A DNA stretch of 64,000 nt from Daucus carota subsp. sativus (Eukaryota; Streptophyta; Magnoliopsida; Apiales; Apiaceae): NCBI RefSeq assembly GCF_001625215.2, contig NC_030387.2, forward strand, positions 33,689,606 to 33,753,605, given 5' to 3'. The first letter of the stretch is position 1; each line of letters opens with the position of its first letter. Positions 49,220-60,100 of the stretch are shown here, in pieces. The position numbers and the translations under genes are program-made. The notes under the pieces were generated by a model that saw only the letters and a program-made list of their open reading frames with translations, was not told where the DNA came from and made no database searches.

Positions 49220-49316
49220 AAACTGGACTCGTAAGATATTTTATAAAAAAATTTTGAATTCGTTAAGGATCGTATTTTGATGAGATTGACTAATGATTGG
49301 TAATGTTTTAATATAA
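49220..49316. repeat. 97-bp direct repeat, left copy
   Basis: Identical by reading to 52029-52125. Starts AAACTGGACTCGTAAG and ends GTTTTAATATAA, immediately followed by the CTAG terminus of the Helitron-like segment. Confidence 0.95.
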
Positions 49317-50516
49317 CTAGTATATCTGGCCCGTGCTTCGCACACGGGAAATGTTCGTTTGTTTTCATATTTTTATAATTGATGATTATATATACACATC
49401 CAATAATCATATGTTCACTGCCCTTTTTTTCTAACTACATGATTCCACAATTTTACGGAACATACATACCATAATTGTGTTATTAGATCGGCATCTGTAT
49501 CTTTTTAGAAATTCATCGAAAAAGCTCTCTCTCATAAAAACATGTGATTATTGGATATTCTAATACTGATTATGATAATACTAAAAAATTCATAAATATG
49601 CATACTGTTTTCTTTACATTTTTTCATGAAAAACGAAGTAAGTATTTTAATAATAATTAAATTAATTTTAATGGGAGCTCGCGTGGGCATAATAGCTGTG
49701 GCATTATTAAATAACAAAAGAAGTGTTCTATAATAAAATTTTAATTTTTTGGAACTTTTTTGTAATAAAAGTCATTTGTTTTAGTATTATAAAAGTGCAA
49801 TCAAGTTACAATAAAAGCAACTTAATGCGTGGGAAGCAATAAAAATAAAACAACTGCATATATAACTAAACAGAAATCATGTAACTTATGCAAACCGATA
49901 ATTTCTTTTGAAAATCATAAAATAACTAAATTTCACTAATATTAATTTGATAATTAAAAAAACATAAGCACTGTATATAAGATAAACAACTCTTTACATT
50001 TATTTAAATGAAATTTGCAGCATAATGTTTCCGCAGCCTGCTCCCAACCTCTTTGCATATGTAGAGTACCAAAATCGTGTACCAACATGCATTGTAACTG
50101 CCTCAGAACCCACCAGTATTGCTTTCTTTTGCTCAAATATAGCCACGACAAATTTCAGCACTTGATATCCATTTCAGAACTTTTTACCAATCATATTAAT
50201 CCCAAGTTCATGGCTATTAAAGTTACCACACAAATATTCTACAAAAGCCAATAGTGTGTTAGCCAGGAACCAAGAAACACAAATAATAATGGATAAACTG
50301 ACAAAACAATCCGCAAACTTTAAAAAGACACTAATCTACAATTTTAATTCTATATCTTAATGACTCACTTGATCAAATATATTATAACTTATATAAGGAT
50401 GCAAAAAGGATTGGAATTATAGAGGGACCAGTAATAAGTAATGCATGGAATGATTTTCATATCTAATTTTAGGGACAAAGAGTAGATACAATGAATCTGT
50501 CTCTGGCTTAGGTATA

Positions 50517-50640
50517 AATGGTCAAGCACTGGTTTTACGACAGTCTCTGGTCCTGGAAATGGATCAGCTGCTGTCCCCAGACCCAAAACAGGCATGCTTT
50601 TCGCATTCCTGGAACTCGGAGTAACTTGTGGAATGCTCAT
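50517..50640 (-). pseudogene. Aldo-keto reductase (AKR4-like) first-exon fragment
   Basis: Minus-strand translation SIPQVTPSSRNAKSMPVLGL then GTAADPFPGPETVVKPVL matches the N-terminus of plant AKR4 enzymes (chalcone reductase, codeinone reductase group). After about 40 residues the similarity stops. The next conserved GYRHFDTA block and the catalytic residues are missing. A captured or decayed fragment, not a working gene. Confidence 0.65.
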
Positions 50641-50737
50641 TTTTCAGTTGGTGTTACCTTCCATCCAGGCGGATTCTCTTTTGGAAGATCTTTAAGAGTA
50701 ACACCTTGGAGTTGAGAGACAAAATGAAATTCATCAC

Positions 50738-50975
50738 ATTACAATTATGACCAAATTATGATTATTAGGCTTAAAATCATAATACGATGATATGAAAGTA
50801 TGAAAAGTGAAAGAATGAAAATCATAACTTTTCTGGAATCCTATTACAATTATGACCAAATTATGACCATAGATCGTATTACTAATACGATGATATGAAA
50901 GTATGAAAAGTGAAAGAATGAAAATCATAACTTTTCTGGAATCCCATTACAATTATGACCAAATTATGATTATTC
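50738..50975. repeat. Tandem repeat, 103-105-bp unit, about 2.3 copies
   Basis: ATTACAATTATGACCAAATT starts at 50738, 50843 and 50946. The intervening units share ACGATGATATGAAAGTATG and CATAACTTTTCTGGAATCC. Confidence 0.9.
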
Positions 50976-51193
50976 ATATTCTGGTTGAGATTACTATCTC
51001 AAGATTAAATGTGTATCATGTTCAGAAGATAGTGAAATCTGGTTAGATATTGCAGGTCTCTTGATAGCTACAAAATCAAAGGAAGTATTCGAGTTGGATT
51101 AGACATCAGCGTCTAATCGCAGAACCTAACATCACACTAATATGCAAAGAATGTGAAAGCGAGGAAATGTACAGAGCTATTAATATTTGTACC

Positions 51194-51482
51194 TGAACCT
51201 TGTGTGGAGTGGGAAAGTTGTTGGCAAATCTTATCAGCACGAGTTGGAGTTTCAAAACGCGAAACTGGCACTGACCTGTTAGATGCTGCAAGTAACAAAA
51301 TTTAAGCTAAATGAGGTGATGTTGGGGGTGTAAAAACACGATGAAAACAGAATCGGAGAGGACTTGGAATTCAGACCAAGACACTGGTAAAAACTATCTT
51401 GAATAGGATTTGAAGTAGTAGCTGAAGCTGAGATCAGAATGAGAACACATGAAAGTGTGACAGATAGTACAGAAGCCAGTGC
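51194..51482 (-). pseudogene. Berberine-bridge-enzyme-like (FAD oxidase) N-terminal fragment
   Basis: Minus-strand translation from 51482 gives a hydrophobic leader (VLSVTLSCVLILISASA), then DSFYQCLGLNSKSSPI and CFYTPNITSF. This is the order seen in plant BBE-like proteins: signal peptide, FLQCL block, YTPNNSS block. A shifted frame then has RFETPT, resembling the LRF.TP.TPKP block. There is no ATG in the expected place and the FAD-binding domain is missing, so it is a fragment. Confidence 0.55.
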
Positions 51483-52028
51483 TCACTTGTGTCTCTGTCT
51501 AGTGCTTCAAAGGAATGAAAATGTGTTCTCTATTTATTAACACTGTGATGTCTTGTGAATGGCATAATGTGATATAAAGCAGACGTGATGTTTATTTTGA
51601 TAATTTTAGTAGATGATCAAATTCTAATTTTTTTAAAAAAGAGTAAATTTAGTGTTAGTTTATATACTAAATCTTATTATCAGAATATATATTTTCTAAA
51701 ATTTTTAAATGTAGTGTTAGTTTATATTTTTAAGGCTAATGTCAGAATTTATATTCAAAATTTTGTTTTTATTAGAATTCGTACTATTTTTTGTTTAATA
51801 TTTTTAATTTTTAAAGTTATATATTAAGATTTTTTTAAAAAAACAAATACAATAAAAAATAAAGTAATTTTTTGTAATTTATAGCTATTATAAATAATAA
51901 ATAAATCTTTTGTCAGTTTAACACTTTGCTCCATGTGTACCAATAATAGTGGGTGTGCCTGAGCATTATTACAAAAAAGGAATTAGTACTAATCTTAAAG
52001 GTGTTGAGGACAATGTTAGTACCAATAA

Positions 52029-52125
52029 AAACTGGACTCGTAAGATATTTTATAAAAAAATTTTGAATTCGTTAAGGATCGTATTTTGATGAGATTGACT
52101 AATGATTGGTAATGTTTTAATATAA
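52029..52125. repeat. 97-bp direct repeat, right copy
   Basis: Identical to 49220-49316 across all 97 bases. On its right the sequence continues TATGTCATT without interruption, so it looks like the undisturbed host side of the insertion. Confidence 0.95.
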
Positions 52126-53264
52126 TATGTCATTATTATTCAGTATTATTCCGAGTTATACATTATAATTCAGTAGTGAGAGGATTTTAATGGATCACGA
52201 GGAACGTGTTACAAAGACCGTGTGTAGCAATTTTGGGTCGGTTTGTGTTAATTTAGAAAAATTGATTTCTTAATTAAAATAAAGAAATGAAGTAGAAGTA
52301 AGAAGTAAATTAATGATTATAAGTGCTCGTTTAGTTGGATGTGAGAGGTAACTTCCCAGAGATATTTACACTCCCCTTCCATAAAAACTACGAAGTTTAA
52401 TAAACATGTTTGGTTGAAAAAATTACATGGGAAGTCTAATAAACATATTTGGTTGATAAAAGTGAATTCTATACTAATTATGTTCATTAGTTTGTTTAAC
52501 TAAAATTTAAATTTATTATTAATAAATTTTGAATAACATTTTTATCCTTTAATTTATTATAAAAATAATTTGATCAATATTATTATATATTATTATTCCT
52601 TATTATAACATTGACCTAAGATGTATTTTATACAAATATTTACATATTAATTTATTAAACAAATTAAGTATTCAATTTATTCCTGACTTTTGATATTTAT
52701 AAGGTTTTGACAAAATAATATTATTAATATGTTGTCATTTTCTCTTTATTATTTTATTAGATTAAATGAACATATTCTATAATTTTGTTAATGAAGAAAT
52801 ACAATTTAACAATTATATTTTGAGTTACATAAAATAAAAATAATAATAACAATCCTATAATTTTTTGAAATTTACTAATTATTTCTACTATTATATGTGT
52901 CAATATATTATTTTAGAACAACTTATGTTTTTTCCCGGTATATTAAATAAAAATTAAATTTACGTATGTCCCACAATAATATTTTAAGTTGCACATAATG
53001 AATAAATAAATAAATAATAAATATAATTTTTAAATTTAATTAATTATTATTAATATTATATGTATTAGTATATTATTTTAGAGTGGATTATGTAGTTTTA
53101 TGTTATATTACAAAAAAATTAAATTAGGTGCGTGATGCAAGAAGGAAGTCTGAGTAATCGAGGGGGGCGTGGGTAAATAACTTCCTACGTTCTACTACTA
53201 ATGTAATTTCCTGGTGACTTCAACTTCCTGTATTTTAGGTCAACCAAACAACTGCATATATTAG
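52126..53264. other. AT-rich intergenic spacer
   Basis: Strongly AT-rich, no gene recognised. The stretch from about 53130 to 53230 is GC-richer and contains TTCCTACGTTC and CTTCCTG motifs that may be repeat ends. Confidence 0.35.
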
Positions 53265-54185
53265 TAGGGATGACAACGGGTTGGATCGGTTCGGATATCT
53301 GTGATATCCAAACCCGAACCCGAAAATTTTCACCAAACCCGAACCCGATCCAAACCCGTTTGGATTTAAAAAACAAACCCCGAACCCGATCCGATGGATT
53401 TCGGATCGGGTTCGGGTTTATCCAAACCCGAATTTCTTCAAATCTTATCTTAACTCAATCCGGCGAAATTGCAACAATCAGCTACCCACTAAACAACAAC
53501 CCATCAACACCTAAATACATAGACCCAGTAATCTACCTCCTTCCTCGCTCCACCTTCGCGTCGATCTATCACCACGCACTACGGCCATCAGCACTACGAC
53601 TTGGACAACAGAGGCGGACGGACTTGTAGGCGGACAGTGGGCTCGGAGACAGAGCAGCGAAGGCGCACAACGGAGTTACAGGCGGCGACTAGAACTATGC
53701 GGTGGAGAGGCTAAGATGAAAATGAAATTAGGGATTTTGATTTTTGTGAGAGGATGAGAGGGTGAGAATAAGACCCGTGAATTACTTACTGGATGTGCAC
53801 GTCATGAGTTATTGAATAACTTCTCATTTAGTATTATATATAATATTAAATAATAACTAAAATTAAAAATATATGTATATTATATAAGCTTAAAAAATTA
53901 TAAATAATATATATATTCTTAAAAAATTATAAATATAAATAATATATAATATATATTTTTCGGATTTTTTTCGGGTTTCGGGTTTGGATCGGGTTCGGAT
54001 CGGATTTGGATTTCGGGTCGGGTTTCGATACGGAATACCTAATATCCAAATCCAAATCCAAACTCGTTCGGGTCTAAAAATCAAATCCAAATCCAAATCC
54101 AAATCCAAAATATCGGGTTCGGTAAAATCTATTCGGGTCGAAATGGTCGGATATCCATTCGGATCGGTCTTTTCTGCCATCCCTG
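53265..54185. mobile_element. Non-autonomous hAT element with 8-bp duplication and a GC-rich core
   Basis: Ends TAGGGATGAC and GCCATCCCTG are inverted repeats. The identical 8-bp flanks TATATTAG (53257-53264 and 54186-54193) mark a hAT insertion. Subterminal regions carry many AACCCGAACCCGA / TCGGGTTCGGGT motifs in opposite orientations. The core from about 53455 to 53790 is unlike the arms: GC-rich and open in one forward frame. No transposase domain recognised. 921 bp. Confidence 0.93.
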
Positions 54186-54433
54186 TATATTAGCATTTCC
54201 TAGGTATTTTAAATACCTGACTAATTTCCGGTCTACCAAACGTCCTCTAAGTTGTTAAAATGATTGAAAAAGAAGTAGAAGTTGTAAAGACAAGCATCTT
54301 CTGCTTCGAATTTCTTTCTTGTAACTTTTTAAAAGTTCTTCTTCTTTTTTTATACAAACGGGTCAAGAAAAATAGAAGAAAAGCAGCCTCCTACTACCCT
54401 CCCCCAAACAGGGGCTATATTTCACGTAGTAGT

Positions 54434-54660
54434 ATTGCTTGACGTAAAACAGATAGTGGATTTGCTTCTGTCTTTTGTTGAATCTTTTTCACGGCTCGAT
54501 AGATAATTTGATAAGCAAATGATTTTTTTCCGTGTTTCAGAATACGGTTAACCAACATGTTAACTAATCGATTACGATAAATTGGATCGGATTTTGCAGT
54601 TTTTTCTTCTGCAGTACCTCGACGTGACATGAGCGCGAAGGGGGTTCAAGAATCCGTTTT
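54434..54660 (-). pseudogene. rps7: Nuclear insertion of plastid DNA: 5' part of rps7
   Basis: The minus-strand frame starting at 54630 begins [20 protein letters not shown] and matches plastid ribosomal protein S7 for about 66 codons, including [16 protein letters not shown] and [12 protein letters not shown]. It then stops matching at the junction near 54434 (the plastid protein continues to about 155 aa). The plastid-like leader (ACCCCCTTCGCGCTC) before the ATG is also present. The frame is still open, so the transfer is probably recent. It sits alone in nuclear-type DNA and cannot make S7. Confidence 0.9.
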
Positions 54661-57118
54661 ATTTTTAGTATCTTTCACGATAATTTTTATTTTCGAAGGA
54701 AGCGGGGTATCCATATATTGAGAAAACAACAATTTTTTGGTAACAATTTTCATCACAAAATCTGAGATAAATGTAATTTTTTATATTATAATTAGGATAA
54801 TGCGTAGTTAATAATTTGGGTTAAATTTTGATTTTCTTAATCAGGTCCAACTCCGATTTTGCAAATATGAAATAATTAACAAATATTTTTATATACAAAC
54901 AACTTAGGTAGTTAATAAGTCTTATACACACATCAAAATATAATGATTTGATGTATTTGTTACACTTGATAACTGTCCTTTTAATAAATTAAACTAGTGT
55001 CTTATACTTTTTTTAACTATGATATCATACGTAACAACTCGATTCTCGTATTTGTCGAAAATCAGGTTAGCCTCAGATATCAAATTTGAAAAAAAATAAA
55101 GTACGACGCCCCAAATACAACACCTTAAATTATCATGATTTGTTTTGGAAATAATAATAAAATTATTTTCCCTTATAAACGGGTATAAAATTTGTTATAT
55201 TCCCAATGTGAAATGTTGGATATCAACCCAATATAATATGTTAATATGGACTTGCATGATATAGGACACACACACGTGTGTGTGAGAGAAATAATTGTAA
55301 GGCGGCTGAAGGCGAACACCTAGGGCACTAATATCCTAGGAGCACCAAAAAATATATGCATATATAGTATATTATGATAAATTTATGTATTTTTATATTT
55401 ACATGCATTTGAATTGATTATCTTATTAATCTTAAAACAATGTTTTTTTATGATAACATTGTATATTGATTTGAATGTATGTAAATTATTCTTTTACTAT
55501 CTTAAAAAGGATAGGCACCATTTTCAAAATTCGTCGAGGGCACTCAAAGCTCTTGAACCAGCTAGTTTAGACTATATATAATAAAATGTGTGTTTTGACC
55601 ACAGTATCTTAATTAGAAATTAAGAAGGTAAATCTTGTATAATAAAATATGATAACACTCCTGTAACAAGCTTGGTAAAATTTGGTGGGTAAATATGTGT
55701 TAGTTATAAAAACATGATTATATTGGGTTTATATGTATACTCAAGAAAATTGTTCAGATCCGAGATAAAAGATGATCGAAGGGATCATCATAATTATTTC
55801 TATGGCTTAAATTTATTATGTGGATTATTTTGGATGATATTGGTGATGTTTTTTTAGAAACCGAAATCGAGTGACTCATTAGACGGAAGTTTACTCGTGA
55901 TTGATACACACAAATTTGTAGATGGACATGTCGTTGTAATAAAGAACAATGATTTGGAGTTCATCAGCTAGATAAAATTTAACTACACTCAAACCTGTAA
56001 GAACGAGACTAAGATTCAAGAGAAGACAGTGATGAATAGATTTTGATGTCTTAATCGTGATAGTTAAATTGTAACAGGTTGAAGGTAAGAGAATCATCGC
56101 AATGTGATAATATGAGTTTGAGTGATCTAAGATAAATATGGATAATACTTATATATTTAGACAATTATTTACAGAAATGTCTTCATCACAAAATTAGGAA
56201 ATAAAAATCAAGAAAGTATGGCTTGTATAACAATTATAATAATGCTCGTATAACAAGTATGATAACTCTGGTGACGGTGTTTAAGTCTATGTGTATATAC
56301 ATGATTATATTATTTTTAATGTTTATGGGTATTTTTTTGAAAAATACACTATTGTATCGTTAGATTTGATATCCAATTTTCATTGATTGTGTTATCTATA
56401 AAAATTTAATCAATAAAATAAATTAAAACATGACGAAAACACATCGTGAGGATTTTGTATTAAAAATTAAGTATCATATTTTTATCTATAACATGAGAAG
56501 ACAATATTATACATGTAAAAATTATAATTAAACAATTATTTCATCAAGTACAATTTTGTCCAAATGACTTTTATAATCCCTTTTTTTTATTTTTGTGATT
56601 GTTTCAACAAATATATTAATTAACATACAATAACATTAAAAAAAACAGGTTTTAACAAAAAAAAATAACAACAATAATAATAAATAATAAAAAATAATAA
56701 TGACGGCAAAAATGCAATCTAGGTGCTGGACTAGGCCGAGCGGTATAGAGTGCTACATATACTACTCGGTGCCTGCGATAAAATCTATTCGATTGTGTGT
56801 CCTCTCTCCGTGTTTATCTCCCCCTTTTCATTTTTCATGTACTTTTCTTTGGTAAGTCCCCTCTCTCTCTCTCTCTCGCTCTCTTCTCTCCTCGTCACAG
56901 ACAACAGAATTACACAACTAAAGAAAAGATATACTCAAAACGTTTTCTTTTTTCCCCAAAAGGATCATCCTTATAATTTAATCACACCACCGATTTTACT
57001 TTTTCTGTTACACACACAAAAACATAACAAGCGTTTCACACACAAACACACACTTAATCGAGATAAAGATCGAGTTGAATTCTGATGTTGAATTGTGTTT
57101 AGGAGCAGGCTGTGGTTG
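54661..57118. other. AT-rich spacer and promoter of the nucleotidyltransferase gene
   Basis: No gene recognised. ACACACACACGTGTGTGTGT at 55266-55285 is a small palindromic dinucleotide tract. A CT repeat near 56862-56884 and the following leader probably belong to the 5' UTR of the nucleotidyltransferase gene. Confidence 0.4.
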
Positions 57119-60100
57119 ATGGAGGAGAACAGTTCGATTAGCTCGTCGGAATCGAGCAGCGATCGGAGTGTGAGAGCCGATCCGACGGCGATCAGCGAAG
57201 ATGTGTGGGAAACAGCAGAAGCAGTGGCGTGGCATGAGGTTTTAGAGTGTATTCACCCGACGCTTGACTCTCAGGAGAAGCGTAGAGACGTTATTGACTA
57301 TGTTCAGCGACTTATTCGCCGCTCTCTTGGCGTCGAGGTCTTTTTTTCTTCGATTTTTTCGCTCATTTGTGCTCTTGTGCTGTCTGTATACATGTATCTA
57401 TATGTGCGCGTGCTGATGTGCCTGTGATGAATGATATTGATTAAATGATTGATGCTTGTTTGTGTGTGAATGATAGGGTTTATAATTTTTTATATTGATT
57501 TGATGTTATTTCCCGTAAAAATTTGTTTTTTTTAATGATCAAGTGTTGATACTTTATATGTTTCTTCTTTGCATCTGTGATATATAAACGGAGATATATG
57601 AAAAATTAGTGGCAGGAATTTAACCTAATTGCTATGGTAAAGGATTGTTAAGTAATTGTTCGGAATTATTTGTTTGGGTGATTTTTAAATTTTACGTATA
57701 TTTGACATTGTTTGCCATTTGTTTTCCCTAATCAACAAAGTATGTCAAGTCAATGTGCCACAAAGATACTATATGACCATGAAGACATCAAGAGCGTTAT
57801 ATGCACTATTGATGTCTTCAATATCAAGGGACGCCGGTCTTGAAATCGGCATTGAAGTTGCTCAACCTCCATCTACTGAAACAGTCTTGGGAAGTAGGTT
57901 GCATATATACATATAACGCTCTCCACCTATTAATCAGCAAGTCTTGTATATACCATGATGCTTTTCAGTTGTCTTGCATTATTATAAGAATGTCACAGGT
58001 ATATTTTTTGTATCTATTTTGTATAAATCTTGATGTGCTAATGAATTTTCCCTCTGTGGATATAGAGATTATCTGGCTACTACATCCGGTTGAATTGCTA
58101 AATTGACATATGCATAAAAGCTTGTTGAACTGAATCAGTTGTCTGATTCTTTGGAGCTGTAATTATAGTTTTGTGTATTTTTAACGTGTTCTTTACTAAA
58201 TATGTTGCACAGGAATGTTTTGTAGTTGTTACGTGGAACTTGGAGTTTTATTGTCCATACTCATTTATCTTTGTAGAACTTGTGCATGCCTGCTTGTTTT
58301 CAACAAGTTATTTTTGCATCGTGCATTAGTCTAGCCCTATGCAAGCTGGGTCTAAGTTTTGACCTTTTCATGGTTTTCTGAATTGTTTTTCCATTTTAGC
58401 AGTTCGGTATTATATCCGCTTTTGGTATTGTAGCTTTGTTGTTCCTCATTCTAGTGAAAGAAGTGTTTGCAATTTGGATGATGATCTCCTAGACTGAATT
58501 ACTTATATATTTTTTTTTACATTCACAGGTGTTCCCCTATGGTTCAGTTCCGCTCAAGACTTATTTACCAGACGGAGATATTGACTTGACTGCCCTGAGT
58601 ACTCCTAAAGGTGATGATTCTTTGTGCCGTGATGTACTTGCGGTCATGCATGGCGAACAGTTAAATGCAAATGCCGAATTTGAAGTGAGAGATACGCAGT
58701 TTATTGATGCTGAGGTTCTTTTCTTATTCCTGGTTCACTTTAGACGTTTTCAGTGATTTTTTGAGTTGTGCTACTTATTAAATTGTAAATTTTGGACACC
58801 AATTATAGCAATGCTATGTACTGCGACAAGTTTGAAATTTTCTTTAAGTGATGTACCAAAAGTCCTACCAACTTTTTCTAGAGCAGATTGACTGTAGTGC
58901 TCGCTGTAATACCCTTCACTTCATGTTAACATCCAAGTATTTTTATGTGTTTGGCTTAAATATAAACCAAACCCGAATAGTAATCGCGTGAACCACTAAG
59001 GTTCAACATGTATTACGTTGGGCCACGGTTCTATACCTAATAATGGAACCCTAGATGGGCCATTCTCATTAAATAGGATATATTCACTTGATATATCTAT
59101 ACTCAAATTCTAGAAAAGTTTGCCATTAAATAAAACATAAATGTTTTATGCACATGTTGAATGTGGTTCATGTTTTATTAAAATAGAAAACTATCTTTAT
59201 GTAATCCAAAACCTATTCCCTTATTTGTAATTACATTTAATTGTGGTCGTATGTGTAACTAACTCACCAGTAATCAGATACTTATAGGCAGAGTATTGTT
59301 TTAAACGCCTGGAGTATATAAGATTCGGGATAGCTTCAGACAGGATACCCCAAATGTGTTGAGCTAAATTGTAAATAGTATTTAGGGCTTCTTTCTTTCT
59401 TCATATTATACTAGCAATAAATGCCTGTCCACTCTTATCTATCTGGTCGGAAGTTACTAGCGTCAGCATTTTCTTCCCATATATATTATTAAACAATGAT
59501 GTGAGAAAGAGGAAGAACAATCTTATAACTTGATATTACTCTTTCCCCCTTTACGCAGTTATGTATGTGCTGTTGAGAAATTATGTTTCGCCCTTGCATT
59601 TTGTCCTTTGTCTCTTAAGTAATTGTTTTCTCTGATTGCAGGTTAAGCTTGTAAAATGCCTAGTCGATAATATCGTGATAGATATATCCTTTAATCAGCT
59701 AGGAGGACTTTCCACACTCTGTTTTCTCGAACAGGTATCAATTTAGCTTTTATGTACATTTAAAACATTATGAATGTGTTTTCATATGCTTTAAACTAAT
59801 TTTGCGAATAACTTTTGTTTTGTTTAATATGGAATTCTAAAATTAGCACTGCAATTTTTCCTTTTAGCGTTAAGCGAACTATTAATATGTTTACCTACAA
59901 AAATTTTGAAAATACGCGCACCCCCGCATGCACACACACATATTTTGTTTATGTCTAAATATATTATTCATTTTTGGTTATACTGTTTTAGTATAATTTC
60001 TATTTAAGATTCAATATTGCCTTTCTTAAAACCAACCCCTTAAGAGTAATACTAAAAAAGGTAAAACTTGCAAGGCAAAATAACATTTATATCATACTGG

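Larger units (their letters stand above)
49317..52028 (-). mobile_element. Helitron-like segment carrying gene fragments
   Basis: On the minus strand it ends with a textbook Helitron 3' terminus: hairpin CCCGTGTGCGAAGCACGGG, then CCAGATATACTAG, followed by host T. Inside, on the same strand, are a berberine-bridge-enzyme-like fragment, an aldo-keto reductase fragment and a 103-105-bp tandem repeat. The opposite boundary (TTTATTGGTACTAAC) is not a canonical TC start, so the copy is probably 5'-truncated. No RepHel transposase seen. Confidence 0.6.

Noticed and set aside
53270-54193. Several ORFs rich in NPNPIQTR or IQIQTR repeats
   Set aside because: They translate the repeated ACCCGA/TCGGGT arms of a hAT element.
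56715-56800. tRNA-like A box (GGCCGAGCGGT)
   Set aside because: No proper B box, cloverleaf or acceptor pairing could be built; probably chance or a distant relic.
57719-57916. ORF in intron 1 of the nucleotidyltransferase gene as a possible extra exon
   Set aside because: Exon 1 and the exon at 58529 join in frame and match the family without it. No supporting splice pair; the segment also contains small inverted repeats.
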